Below are positions 1 to 10,654 of a DNA stretch of 64,000 nucleotides, piece after piece. The stretch is taken from contig NC_056735.1 of NCBI RefSeq assembly GCF_019279795.1, positions 1,933,880,199 through 1,933,944,198 on the forward strand, written 5' to 3'. Under the pieces are notes generated by a model. That model was not told the DNA's origin and did not search any database. It saw only the letters and a program-made list of their open reading frames with translations. The stretch's first letter is position 1; each line of letters begins with the position of its first letter. The DNA comes from Protopterus annectens (Eukaryota; Chordata; Ceratodontiformes; Protopteridae). A program made the position numbers and the translations under genes.

Positions 1-1
1 T

Positions 2-154
2 GAGTCATGGAATACTCTGGCCCAGGCTGCCACCAGTGCAATTGGCATTCCACACACTGGAGAACAGTATAGGCATAATTTTAATGACCTGAAAAGGTGC
101 AGGCAGGATACACTCAACCAGCAGCTGGATAAATTCAGGACCAGTGACATCCCA
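2..154 (+). pseudogene. Myb/SANT-like exon of a PIF/Harbinger transposon (partial)
   Basis: Reading from base 2 there are about 50 open codons ending at TAG near 154. They contain W-x2-LAQAA, then IGIPHTGEQ, then FNDLKRC. This is the layout of the C-terminal half of the Myb/SANT-like DNA-binding domain that PIF/Harbinger transposons encode beside their transposase; in the known family that protein helps the transposase bind transposon ends and enter the nucleus. The start lies outside the window. A diverged exon with the same GI-x-HTxEQ and DLK-x-C pattern occurs near 40.87-41.0 kb, which supports a dispersed family. The Penelope-like element at 701-2735 may have inserted into the intron downstream. 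Alternative: a domesticated MSANTD-type host gene exon, which I consider less likely because the related copy is broken. Confidence 0.6.
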
Positions 155-423
155 TAGAAAATTTATAGTAGATAGAAAGTTGTATATAGGCAAGACTGGT
201 ATGCAAATTGCTTTTCTCTTGTTCTCTTCTCTTTATTCCACAGTCAACCAAAGGATTATGGTGGATAGGGATGCCCAAGCTGAACATCTAGAGACGACTG
301 AGGGAAGCAAAGGGTATGCATGCAGTACAACATAACCATTCTTTTAGCTAAAGTATTGCTCTTCTATTACAGTTGTAGCAAAGTAAGCATGCATATCCTA
401 AGTGTGAAAGGAAGCATGCATGC

Positions 424-505
424 TTCAGTCAATAGCACAGGCCAACATTAGGAATCAAGTCTAATGCCGTAGTTAGACATTGTGGGTTCAAATACCACAA
501 GTAAC
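424..505 (+). repeat. tRNA-derived SINE head (candidate)
   Basis: A box-like TAGCACAGGCCAA is followed after about 45 bp by a B box-like GGGTTCAAATACC (483-495). The spacing fits an internal RNA polymerase III promoter. No cloverleaf with matched acceptor stem is evident, so this is a SINE or tRNA relic rather than a tRNA gene. Confidence 0.4.
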
Positions 506-635
506 AAATATATATAGTAAAATCCTTTAAAATGTTACATAACTTAATTTCAACAAAAGTGGCATAAATGCCCTCCTGTTAACTTAATCTGTATAACTGG
601 ACCAAGCTTATGCAGAATATATGCACATTGCAAGG

Positions 636-700
636 ATTACTTTGAACAATCCTTATTTATAGTTTGTAGTTGTTAAGATGTATTACTTAAATGTAAAAGT
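636..700. repeat. 65-bp direct repeat, left copy
   Basis: This stretch is identical over 65 bases to 2736-2800 and lies directly upstream of the truncated Penelope-like element. It is most simply a long target-site duplication, or the residue of a partial tandem (pseudo-LTR) arrangement. Confidence 0.9.
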
Positions 701-721
701 GATAATGTTCTTTTTCTCACA

Positions 722-2149
722 GTGGATATAAAAGATCTTTTCACAAGTATCCCCAAATTGGAAGGGTTGACTTTTTTTGAAGAAGTGCTTTTCCAATATT
801 CGGACTTGGATAATGATATGGTTAAACTAGTTTGTGAATTAATGAGTTTGGTACTAGACAATAATTTCCTTTGGTTTGAAGGTGAATATTACCAACAAAT
901 CAAAGGTGTCCCTATGGGAGCAGCATGTTCACCTGTTTATGCAAACCTAGTTCTACTGGGTTGGGAGAACAACTTTGTTATTGGTGGCCCCCATTGGGCT
1001 AGTGTTAAACTATATTTACGCTATTTGGATGATATCTTTATACTATGGACTGGTAAGGAAGAAGAGGTCCCTAAATATATAAAATATCTAAATTCAACTA
1101 CCCATTTTTTGGAATTTACGTACCAATACCATAAAAATTCAATTCATTTTTTGGATACAACCATTTCCAAAGAAAAAGAGGGATTCAAATCCTTGGTATA
1201 TAGAAAGAAGACTTTTTGTAATGCCTACCTACATTTTCAAAGTGAACATCCATTTAGCCAAAAAATTAGTATAGTGAAAGGACAGGCTATTAGGATTGCT
1301 AGGATGACATCCTGTAATGAGGACTTAGATAAAGAATTTAAAATTATTTTCAACATGTTTGTGGAGAGAGGTTATCCATTGGAGCTTCTAGATAATATTC
1401 TTCAAGAAATACATACACAATGGGGTATTAAGTACCATCCCTTGTTAGGTACCCATACGGAAGAGATACCAGGCAACAGTGTAAATGGTTTAAAACAAGG
1501 AAATTTTACCAAGGCTTGTACGTTGCAGTATAATACAAATACCCATTTAGTTCAAGAAGCTCTTAAAAGAAATTGGAATATTTTTAGGACTAAAAAGGAA
1601 ATTTTGGATAAAGTAGGTAATAGGCCAAAATTTGTTAACAGAGTAGGTTATAATATCAAACAGTTATTGAAGTATAAATTTGACAACATGGGTCAAGATA
1701 AAAGGGGTACAAAGCAGTGTGGTATGTGCAAATATTGTCCATATATTACTAAGGAAACTACATTAGTCTTAAACAACAATATTGGGAGTAAAGTTAGGTT
1801 TAAAAAGGGCAATTGTAATACAAGAGGGGTAGTATATTTGGCTTGGTGCACGTCAAGTGGGCATTTTTACGTAGGGAAAACTGAAAGAATGTTAAAAAAC
1901 AGAATACATGAACACTTTAATGATGTAAAACATCACAAAACTACAAATGCACTATATAGGCATTCTATTAATTGTGAAAAATTTGATAAATTTGTGTTTG
2001 GCATTCTGGAAATAGTACAAATCAACCCTAGAGGTGGAAATTGGAAAAATGTTTTAAAAAAGAAGGAGAGCCAGTGGCAATTTAGACTGGCAGCTATGTT
2101 TGCACCAGGCTTAAATGACTATGTATCACTTGTTCCTGTGTTACAATAG
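722..2149 (+). CDS. Penelope-like RT / GIY-YIG endonuclease ORF (N-terminally truncated)
   Basis: The product would be 475 residues and is the palm-to-C-terminus part of a Penelope-like polyprotein, which reverse-transcribes the element RNA at a nicked target. Residues 2-10 hold motif A (DIKDLFTSIP, catalytic Asp). Residues 61-70 are KGVPMGAACS. YLDD at 101-104 is the catalytic motif C. A cysteine cluster at C333, C336 and C339 precedes the GIY-YIG nuclease: GVVYLAWC at 369-376, FYVGKT at 382-387, and RIHEH at 394-398 with the conserved Arg and His. The PRGG-to-GLND region near 437-465 matches the end of other Penelope-like nucleases, including the minus-strand copy at 21.6-22.6 kb. The ATG is simply the first in-frame Met after the truncation, not a native start. 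There are no stops or frameshifts, but without the fingers motifs activity is unlikely. Confidence 0.88.
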   Translation: MDIKDLFTSIPKLEGLTFFEEVLFQYSDLDNDMVKLVCELMSLVLDNNFLWFEGEYYQQIKGVPMGAACSPVYANLVLLGWENNFVIGGPHWASVKLYLRYLDDIFILWTGKEEEVPKYIKYLNSTTHFLEFTYQYHKNSIHFLDTTISKEKEGFKSLVYRKKTFCNAYLHFQSEHPFSQKISIVKGQAIRIARMTSCNEDLDKEFKIIFNMFVERGYPLELLDNILQEIHTQWGIKYHPLLGTHTEEIPGNSVNGLKQGNFTKACTLQYNTNTHLVQEALKRNWNIFRTKKEILDKVGNRPKFVNRVGYNIKQLLKYKFDNMGQDKRGTKQCGMCKYCPYITKETTLVLNNNIGSKVRFKKGNCNTRGVVYLAWCTSSGHFYVGKTERMLKNRIHEHFNDVKHHKTTNALYRHSINCEKFDKFVFGILEIVQINPRGGNWKNVLKKKESQWQFRLAAMFAPGLNDYVSLVPVLQ

Positions 2150-2554
2150 AGAGCTAACAATATATAGAACTAATACACAGGACTAATAATGTGTTTTTTA
2201 ATAGTATCAATTTAAGGTGTATTAATAGATTCAATAGAACATGGATAGAAATTGAATGCGTCTTAATTTAAGAATTTTAAAGTTTATTTTTGTATTTAAC
2301 TTTATTATTATATTATATTTTTTATTAATTTCTATTAATATATTTTCTTAAGTAAAGTTAAGGTATATTTATGTATATGACAAATGCTATATAATAAATA
2401 TTTAACATTAAGTGGTTAACAATTCATAGGATGTAAATCAGTAGTGTATTTAAGAAAGTTTTTAAACGTAATTTTGGTGATATCTTTTTAAATTTAATTA
2501 ATTAATGGCGATGTCATGACTGTTTAGTATATAAATTAAGTTAATTGGTGCTTT

Positions 2555-2620
2555 TGTTTTATTTCTGAAGAAGTCTCTATTGGAGATAAAAGCGCTAAAA
2601 TGGATTATTAAAGTGCTTGC
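2555..2620 (+). ncRNA. Hammerhead-like motif remnant in Penelope-like 3' region
   Basis: CTGAAGA (2565-2571) fits the CUGANGA half of a hammerhead core. It is followed by a small TCTC/GAGA hairpin and then TAAAA, where GAAA would be expected. The G of the second core strand is missing, so self-cleavage is unlikely now. Hammerhead motifs are known in Penelope-like elements; the assignment here is inference. Confidence 0.3.
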
Positions 2621-2735
2621 ATTTTTTTCTTATTGTGTTTTTCGTCAATATAAGTTTCTACTACATTAGTGGTTCCATACAAGGTTTCGGCAATTTTTTT
2701 GTTTTAGTACTCAGTTTTTGGTTTTTGGTTACGTT

Positions 2736-2800
2736 ATTACTTTGAACAATCCTTATTTATAGTTTGTAGTTGTTAAGATGTATTACTTAAATGTAAAAGT
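2736..2800. repeat. 65-bp direct repeat, right copy
   Basis: Identical to 636-700. The copies diverge at once on both outer sides, which defines the repeat as exactly the flanks of the Penelope-like insertion. Confidence 0.9.
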
Positions 2801-2989
2801 AGAGATAAAATACTTTATTATTGTGATAATGCATTGTATGTCACATATGAGAGTACTAAATTATATCTTTTTTTTTCTCTTACCCCAACTCTTATCTCTC
2901 TTTTTTATTTTCCTATGTGCCATCAAAACACTTCTATGTTACTCACCTCAGATAAATCACAAAATGCTTTACAGCACATGGGGATAGGC

Positions 2990-3900
2990 CAATCCCAGTG
3001 GCTCAATCTGGCCCTGCTCTACCGGCTTCTGCATTGACACCCATCACATATGGGACCCAACCTGGCAGTACTGCCTCTGGTTCCTCTGAATACCTTGGCC
3101 CTGCACATCAGGTAGCACTACCCTAGAAGCTGTTGCTGTGATTGCCACCAGGAGTACTGGCAGAGGTGGGGAATTTATCACCCACTAGTAGTTGCCAGGC
3201 TTGGTATATAGGGTCATGCACAGCACCATTGGTGCATGCCTATGCCAGATGGAGAGGAAGCTCTCTTTTATGGTCCAACGGAAAAGATGTCAAGCACTCC
3301 AACAGCCATCAGAGTAAGGTGTCAGTGATGACAGTCCTGCGGGTGAGAAGTAAATTCTCACTTTCCCCATGTTTAAAGGGCATCTGTTGTCCCCTTCTTA
3401 CCACAGTCATGGTGTCCCTAAATTGTCATGTCCATCACCATCCCTGTGTCTTGTCTTGTTTGTCCTGTTTGTTTACAACTGCTTCCTCATCAACCCTACA
3501 TATCTGACCCAGAAATACCCATGTTCTTTACCCAACATTCCTCTCTTACTGACGTAAAAAAAAATGGGTAGCTGTCCCACAAAAAAAAAATATTATCCCA
3601 TACATAGCTCTCCACTTTGCACATGTATATTCTTCACACTTGATTATGTCCAATTGGCTATACAACATGATTGCATTGTTGTCACCCATCTTTGCTGAGG
3701 TGACAGTCTAAACACAGCTAATATTCTGTACATATTTTCATTTTACACTGTTGAAGAAGTGGATAGCTGTGCTTCTTTCCTACCTCCCTCCTGCACATTC
3801 CTATATTGCTTTCTCTTTGTTCTTCTACCTGCTTGACCCCCATTTCACCACTTTCCTATCTATCCCATTTTAACACCTTTAGTCTTGTCAAAAAATAGAA
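2990..3900 (+). repeat. Dispersed block shared with 49,960-50,880
   Basis: Landmarks recur in the same order near 50 kb: a CTGGCAGAGG motif, a CCAACATTC motif, an ATGGG-x-CTGTCC motif followed by a poly(A) run, a GTCCAATTGGCT motif, and a CATTTCACCACT motif. No intact ORF is present. In both places the block lies downstream of a Myb/SANT-like exon remnant (2-154 here, about 40.9 kb there). It may therefore be the 3' part of the same Harbinger-type gene or element. That link is inference from order only. Confidence 0.55.
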
Positions 3901-3917
3901 TTGCACACAACACACAT

Positions 3918-3921
<4 letters not shown>

Positions 3922-3949
<28 letters not shown>
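3922..3949 (+). repeat. Poly(A) tract
   Basis: An uninterrupted run of about 26 A follows the dispersed block. It could be a retroposon tail, but no matching LINE or SINE body was recognised directly upstream. Confidence 0.8.
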
Positions 3950-3952
<3 letters not shown>

Positions 3953-4998
3953 TGGAGCCCTTCACTTTTTGACCTTTGTGTTTACACAAAATTTGGCATT
4001 GCACACTAATGCCAAGCAACAGTGAGAAGTTCTTTATTGGTTACCTGCACTGAATGTCACATAAACACACTGTGCTAAGGTAGCATACATTGAATGTAGA
4101 ATAAATAATTACTTTATTGCAGTACAATTGCTTATTTAAAATTATTAGATACACCTGGATTCAACCCTTATATCATCTGGGCTACAAAAATAAATCTGTC
4201 AATGCATTTACACCTGCTGTCACAGAGTCAGCTAGGCAGCCAGTGTGTTCCTTACACTGAGTACTATACACACTGCTGATTGCCATGCCTCTCCACTTAA
4301 AGCAATTGCATGGGGGTAACCAACCAACAAAACTGTGTATCTTGCGTGCACAAACACTTTGCCATCAATCGCCCAAACCAGCTGCTCAGTGTTGTGCTAT
4401 GGAAAGTGCACAACAGTGTGTATTACTTATGTTTACTGTTTATTTAATCTTCATCCCATGAAAGTACATGTAAAAACTTTTTAAGGAAAGGGCACATATT
4501 TACACTGTAGGCATCTGTTACCTGCAGCCATGAACTTGAAACTTGGTCTCTCAGTACCTGTTCACAAATATATCAACTATGTTGCAGAGATACATAAAAA
4601 TGCTTTCTTACATACCATGGACATCTTTATACTAACAGTACACATTCAGATTTTCCAGTACTTGTAGTAATGTGGACAGTTGTTTGCATATAGTTTGCAA
4701 AGCTGTCAATTTAAGCTGTACCTGTACACTGGAAACACAACAGCAAATGCTACACTTTGCACACTCATCAACCTGGTAGCATGCAGATCTTTAATATTTT
4801 GACAATTGTACATGGCTAGCTATCCAATTCATTCATGCCTCCCAACATCTTCCCTGAAGCATCCAATGATGATATCATCCACTATAAATTGTCCTGTAGC
4901 TTTGTAACAGTCAGATTTATGCCATGACACTTGAATTAAGTACAAAGTTCTCTAGCCTGTGTACTTAGGTAGGGGTTCTAATCTCACTACAGTCAAAT
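3950..4998. other. No recognisable gene
   Basis: AT-rich sequence without a supported ORF. I recognise no domain, tandem array or transposon terminus. Confidence 0.5.
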
Positions 4999-5075
<77 letters not shown>

Positions 5076-5091
5076 GTGTGTGTGTGTGTGT
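4999..5091. repeat. (GT)n microsatellite
   Basis: About 46 dinucleotide units of GT with a single CG interruption near 5071. Confidence 0.97.
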
Positions 5092-5214
5092 AGTCAGAAG
5101 AGCATAACTGTGTATCCTGCAGTCATCACTACAATTCTATAGAGTACCAATATTTCATATCCATTTCATTCAGGCCTCCTGTCATCTAGCAGGTTGGCAA
5201 TTTCCTCTGGTGCA

Positions 5215-5440
5215 CCTTCATGTTTAAACTCCTAGCATTAAGCAGCAGAACCTTGAGTTTGCATCCAGTGGATTATTTTCCGATCTTTTATTGCTTTGAT
5301 ATTGCCTAAAAAAAGACACTATGAGGGTGGCAAGTGCATTTGCCAGTATCCAGCAGCCTAGAGGACCCAGGTGCAGGCCATATCTGGCAAAACAAATTGG
5401 CCTGTCTACCATCTCACCCCAGGCTGAGAGATGCATTGTT
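5215..5440 (-). pseudogene. CR1-type LINE fragment: end of ORF1 and start of ORF2
   Basis: The minus strand encodes LSAWGEMVDRP, then FARYGLHLGPLG, which matches the C-terminal SGNH-esterase block (DGLHLSPLG) of the CR1 copies at 9.7 and 41.6 kb; the catalytic Asp position reads Tyr. Lower down, another frame reads LLLNARSL, the ORF2 start seen in those copies. This is a short orphan of the same family, truncated on both sides. Confidence 0.75.
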
Positions 5441-5539
5441 TGTTCAGTATGCCTGAAACATGTTTTCACAATAGTCTGCACTGTATGCACTTTCATATAT
5501 TGTATCACAACTTTAACATTGCTTTATTCATGACCCTGG

Positions 5540-7170
5540 TCGTCATTATGGAATTCCACACAAACACACAGACATAGTTTGCCTGTAGTTAAACAGGTTT
5601 ATATGTCTGCTGCTGTCCATATTGCTTTACTCATTTTCCTGGCTGCCAATAAATAATTATCACTTCTGCTCAACATGCAAAAAAGGAAACTCCATGTAGG
5701 CTTTGCGCTAAGCCTAAATGGAGTTTATTGAATCTTATTGAATCCTGGGGCTAGTTTAAATCTGAAGTAACATTAACATGTTTTATTTATCTATTTAATT
5801 CTTCATTTACTTACTTATTTGTCAGTGATGTGTTTATTTTTATGTAGCACATCCATGACTTGTTATATATTTTTTGGTATATGTACCAAAAATTCACAAA
5901 AGCCTTCTTCATCCACCTATGAGATAGACAGTAGCAGCACATGGCTCCAAAATGAAACCTGTTGTGATATTTTTAGATAATACATTGTAGCATTGTGCAA
6001 AACATATTAATTCCCTCAGGCATGATTCTTGGCATTTTGGAGGGAAAATAAGTAATGGTTTAGGTCAAGATTTAGATTTAAAGAACACCTTGTTAGTGAC
6101 GGTTGATTTTGAAGTCTTCCATCCATCGTTGATGGTATTGACATGCTGAGTCTTCTCATTTGTCTGGGTTTTTTTTAAACCATAGAAGAAAGTATTTTTT
6201 TTATTTAATGAACATTTTAATCAAATTTCAGAGGTAGAAATGGAGGTAAGTATGACCTGTATATTTGCTAATTTAGTATTTTTGGATCAAATGGAGAGTT
6301 TTCATAAGGTGTTATTTTATTTGTGCTTTAGACATGATATGTTTATTATTTGTAATGGTAATATGAAGGAAATGGAATAGTTTGTTAGTGTACCTATAAC
6401 TATAATTTTACATTTTATTCCATATTTACATATATTATTTTCTAAAATTAATGATGTGTGAATTTAAGTCTTCCATTTTTAGAAAATAAACTTTTATTAA
6501 CTTCTACAGAAATTATTGTTGCTGTCATCCTTTTTATATGAGAAAGGTATCATTAAGAGTCAGTTTGTTAGATTAAGCAGTTTAGTTTCTGATGAAGTGG
6601 AGTTTCTAACTAAGTTAGATATTTTGAAAGATTTTTTTCATAAAATAAATAATTCAGCTAATGTAGTAAACAAAGTAACAATAGAGGTAAAAGGATTTTC
6701 AAATTTTAGAATCTGGTATAGTTAATACATTTGAGAGAATATCCAATATACCTACTGGATTAAGAGGAATAATCGTAATATTTTCTGTATTATCTTTTTC
6801 CTAAGGTATTTAGCTGCCAACATTAGGCAGCAAAGAAAAACATCTGTTTTTATTGAAATTACAGTTTATATATCAAAAACATTATTTTTTCTAACTGAAT
6901 TTGTGACTAATATTTACTATTGGTTAAAGTGTGTTTAAGTAATAATGTTTGGCATTCTCAAAAAACTAATAAATTCGGTTTGCAGTTATACACATTTTTG
7001 TATCAAATTTTGTAGAAATTAACTAATGTTGTTAAAGTAAGTTCAAATTCTATGTAATTAGACTGAAAAGCTAACTCAGACTTTGCCTTCTGGCCATAGA
7101 AATGTATTCATTTATTTACTTTTGTTAATTAATGATCAAGAATCAGACTGAAATTCAAGTTTTAAGTAAG
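5540..7170. other. No recognisable gene
   Basis: AT-rich. A 69-codon open frame at 6516-6725 has no recognisable motif and is typical of chance ORFs in such sequence. Confidence 0.5.
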
Positions 7171-7171
7171 A

Positions 7172-7230
<59 letters not shown>
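7172..7230. repeat. (TA)n microsatellite
   Basis: About 28 uninterrupted TA units. Confidence 0.97.
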
Positions 7231-7232
<2 letters not shown>

Positions 7233-7339
7233 GATTTGAAATCAAGTAGTAGACAAGTTTTCCATCAGAATTTAAGTTCATAAAATATTTTCATGGTGTT
7301 TTGTATTAATCTATCAGTCTTACTTGAAAGCCCTAAATA

Positions 7340-7606
7340 CAATACTGGTGACACGTAATCAGTCAGAGACTAGTGATTAACTAATGTCTGGAACACTGGT
7401 GATCAGTAATGAACTACTGACTGGATCACTGGTGGCTTATAGTTAATTAGTGATTGAATCACTGGTGAGCAGTAATCAACTAGTGACTGGAGCACTGGTG
7501 ATCTGTAATCAGTTCATGACTGGTCACTGGTGACTAGTAGTCAACTAGTGACTAAATCGAATAGTGACTGGGGCACTGGTGATTAGTAATTACATAGTGA
7601 CTGTGA
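7340..7606. repeat. 33-bp minisatellite
   Basis: The anchor CACTGGTG recurs at about 7394, 7427, 7460, 7493, 7525 and 7574, giving a 33-bp period. One unit is lengthened by about 16 bp through a local duplication of the TAGTGACT segment. Units carry TAATCAACTAGTGACTGG variants and are moderately diverged, with about seven copies in total. Confidence 0.9.
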
Positions 7607-7609
7607 CAT

Positions 7610-9234
7610 TCAATGATTTGACCTAGAGGGTAGAGATGACAGGCTGACACTAACTCATCTTTCTGGGGGCAGGTGGAAGCTACCCATAAGAGTAATATTG
7701 ATGACTCCAAGAGGAGCCTGAGAGATTAAACCATAAACATTTGAAACCTATAACTTGCGAGGATAAACAAGTTATATTTGCCATTATATTTGCATTACTT
7801 ATGTCTTAAAGTACTTCTGCTTCAAATAGATGCAACATAGCAGTCCCACACTTTTGACTGCTGCCTAATGACAAGTTTTGTCTCACAGGGGAGAAAACAG
7901 GCAATCGTGGTAGTAAGCATCCAGGAGTAAATATTAGTCACAAGTTTAGTCAGAAAAAAAAAAAAATAATAAATAAAAAATAACTAACTAACTAAATAAA
8001 TATATAAGTACGCATGTATATAAATAAACAAACAGTGTTTTAGTATATAAAGTGCCATAAGGATAAGACAAAAATTATGTCTTAATGGCATGACTCCTGG
8101 ACCAAAAGGTGAAAAAAATTAAGAACTTCAGGTTATGCGTTTAATGAAGACGCCCATTTGTACAGCAGTTTCATAGCGAGACATGCACTAACTGTTTAAA
8201 ATTATGTTTTGGTTCAAAAGTATATGAATGATTAAAAACTGATCACCTGCTTGAAATTTGTCATACTGAATTGTCAAAGTCTTCTAAGTGCTAGTCCTTG
8301 ACACATCTTACCTAGTATATATTAGCTATTTATGTTACACAGAGAAAGGAACATACCAACCCCATGCATTGTTTGCTCTTTGTGTATAAAAGTTTGCAGA
8401 AATTGTATACATCTTAATCTAGCAAATGTAGTGTGAGTTTTGACTTAAGAAATATAAATTTAAACTGGGAAATTAGCTCTGTTCATTTACTGCTAAAAGA
8501 AGTACTGTAGAACTGAAAGGCCCTTGCATGTGAAATCATTATAACAAAATGCTTACAAAGGAAAATCACTATGTGATAGGTGTAAATGTATAGCTCTCAT
8601 TTTCTGTCATCTTCTTCTGATTACAATCTGATCTCTGGTACAAGGGCTTTATGCATTTAGGATTCACAGCAACTCTTTCTACAGTGATATAGCAAAAACT
8701 CAATACTTAGAGTAAATGGAATGCATTTTCAATTTGCTTTCTTTTTGTAGTACAGCTTTGCTTTACAGCAGAAAAGTTTTCTGTAATTAAGTGGATTTTA
8801 CTCAAAAGGGAGATGAATTAATTTTTGTTGTCTCTCATGCTAGAACAAATTTGGAAGGAGTACCAATGTCATTCCAAGGGCTGAGTAGATTGATCAATAG
8901 CTTGCCAGAGACAAATGGTATGGAAAAATTCCTCTCAGCAACATATCAGGAAGACAAAGTGCTAAAGCAGTTCTACTGTTAAAAATATGTAGCTGCCACT
9001 ATAACTGACTGTGCTCAGATTTGAACAATTTAGCTGCATGGAAAAACATCCATGAGTTACAATGAGGGTTGAAAATATTGCATTACATATGGAAGTTCCA
9101 ATATTCTATTATGATCCAGTCATTAATCAATAAAGGACCTTCTATTGCAGTAGTTAAAGTATCCATTAAATGCATGCTAACTACTGATACTTTTCAAGCA
9201 TGTCAATATTCAAAGGGGAATTATTCTCTAATCC

Positions 9235-9238
<4 letters not shown>
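7610..9238. other. No recognisable gene
   Basis: AT-rich sequence with poly(A)-like patches near 7950-8010. A 63-codon frame at 8791-8982 has no recognisable domain. Confidence 0.5.

Positions 9239-9302
<64 letters not shown>
9239..9302. repeat. (GT)n microsatellite
   Basis: About 31 GT units, followed by an imperfect TATACATGTG tail. Confidence 0.97.
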
Positions 9303-9304
<2 letters not shown>

Positions 9305-9540
9305 CATGTGTGTATATACACATAATTGTGTTTGCATTAAACTAAGCCCTTATTTTAAAGTCCACCATAGCAGGAAAAAAGGCAAACATATATGCATACT
9401 CATTCATAGACAGGTGCAGCATAGCTCACATTGTTTCCGTAGGCTTGTTTATGGCTTTTACCTGAAGTAAACAGAGGGTATTTTTAAAGTCAAATATGTT
9501 ACTTATTACAGCAAAGAAAAATAGATTCCTAGTGTTAAAG

Positions 9541-9605
9541 GGTGGTGTAATGGTTAACATGTTTACCTCACAGACAAAAGGTGCAACATTTGATTTTCAC
9601 CTTTG
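9541..9605 (+). repeat. tRNA-like SINE head, weak
   Basis: GGTGTAATGGTTAACATG resembles a box A with D-loop, and a decayed box B-like CATTTGATTTTC follows about 35 bp later. It is degenerate, so confidence is low. Confidence 0.3.
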
Positions 9606-9737
9606 GTCACTAGCTGGTTATTGGCTACATGTGTAATAATCTGGAAAAAAACTAAACTGGATATCTGTATTAGGACCTAATTTTACTTCATTTTTTGTCA
9701 TTGACTAAGACTTTTCCTCTTATGTAGCAATTGCCTC

Positions 9738-10594
9738 ATGTACACAGACAACCCTTTCCTCCTACCACCTAACACCACAACCTGTGAGAGATGCACTTAT
9801 CTAGCCAAACTGGAGGTAAAGCTCTCTCCAACCAACACTGAACTTGACAGTCAGGAGGAGAAGGTAAACACTTGCACCACACCACACTCATCACTAAACC
9901 TACACCAACAAAATCCACACATAGAAACACAAATACATTTGCAGGGGCTCTCAATAATAATCTGCTCAAGCAACAGAGACCTCCATAGCAGAAATACAAA
10001 CAAACTCCACCCCCCAACACAACCCAAATGACACATACCCCACAGACTCAGTGCGCCAATAAACCACAACCTATAAGGCAAAACAATGTACCCAACACAC
10101 TAGTCATAGGTGACTCTATATTCAGGCACACTGATGTCCCACTCACCAGGCTAAACAAGGAGAAGGTTACTGTCAGCTGCCTGTCGGGTGCCAGGATCCG
10201 TCACATAAACCACGCACTTAGATCACTCCACAATAAGTACAAATATGACTCTGTCATTGTCCATGTTGGTGTGAATGACCTGAGATGTACCTCCCTGGAC
10301 TACATGAAATGAGACATGGAAGAACTCTCTGATCTTGTAGCCCAGGCAGGTATGACCCTAGCCCTGAGTAGCATCCTGCCATCACCCAGAATGATACCGC
10401 AGTACAAGGACAAAATGATTGACTTCAACAATTGGCTAAGCTTCTGGTGTCATTCTAAGGGGATTCAATATCTGTCTGCCTGGGATGACATGGTCGACAG
10501 ACCATGATGCTTTGCCAGAGATGGCCTGCACCTGTCGCCCCTGGGATTCCGGAAACTGGCTAAGGGCCTTGCCACCCCTATAGTGCCTTTTTAG
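9738..10594 (+). pseudogene. CR1-type ORF1: CxxC motif plus SGNH esterase, broken
   Basis: ORF1 of this LINE class encodes an RNA-associated protein with a small cysteine motif and a serine-esterase fold. Here CERCTYLAKLE near the start is the cysteine motif. After a frameshift near 10,030 come the esterase blocks: VIGDSIFRHTD (nucleophile Ser), VHVGVNDL (GxND block) and ARDGLHLSPLG (Asp and His). In-frame TGA codons fall at 10,313 and 10,505; the second replaces the codon that reads His in the minus-strand copy. It ends near the TAG after IVPF. Decayed, non-functional. Confidence 0.82.
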
Positions 10595-10654
10595 GCAAGA
10601 TTCAAATGACAAATTCACTACTGTAACAGGAACAGGCAATCAAAAGCTGAGGGT

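Larger units (their letters stand above)
701..2735 (+). mobile_element. Penelope-like element, 5'-truncated, apparently young
   Basis: About 2.0 kb lies between two identical 65-bp direct repeats. It holds one long ORF (RT palm through GIY-YIG endonuclease) and an AT-rich 3' region of about 590 bp. The 5' end is cut at reverse-transcriptase motif A, so fingers motifs are missing. The first bases of the insert read as a pyrimidine tract plus CACAG just before the ORF. The 3' region contains a CTGAAGA core at 2565 followed by a small hairpin, which resembles a decayed hammerhead motif. Penelope-like elements move by target-primed reverse transcription and are often 5'-truncated. The unbroken ORF and perfect flanking repeat suggest recent insertion. 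Confidence 0.85.

Noticed and set aside
5598-5770. Possible short inverted repeat around CTCCATGTAGGC and CTAAATGGAG
   Set aside because: Arms are too short and imperfect to support an element or terminator.
6516-6725. Open frame of 69 codons
   Set aside because: No recognisable domain and no splice or promoter context; chance ORF in AT-rich DNA.
9069-9470. Open frame of 133 codons across a GT microsatellite
   Set aside because: A large part is translated (GT)n; no domain and no neighbour support.
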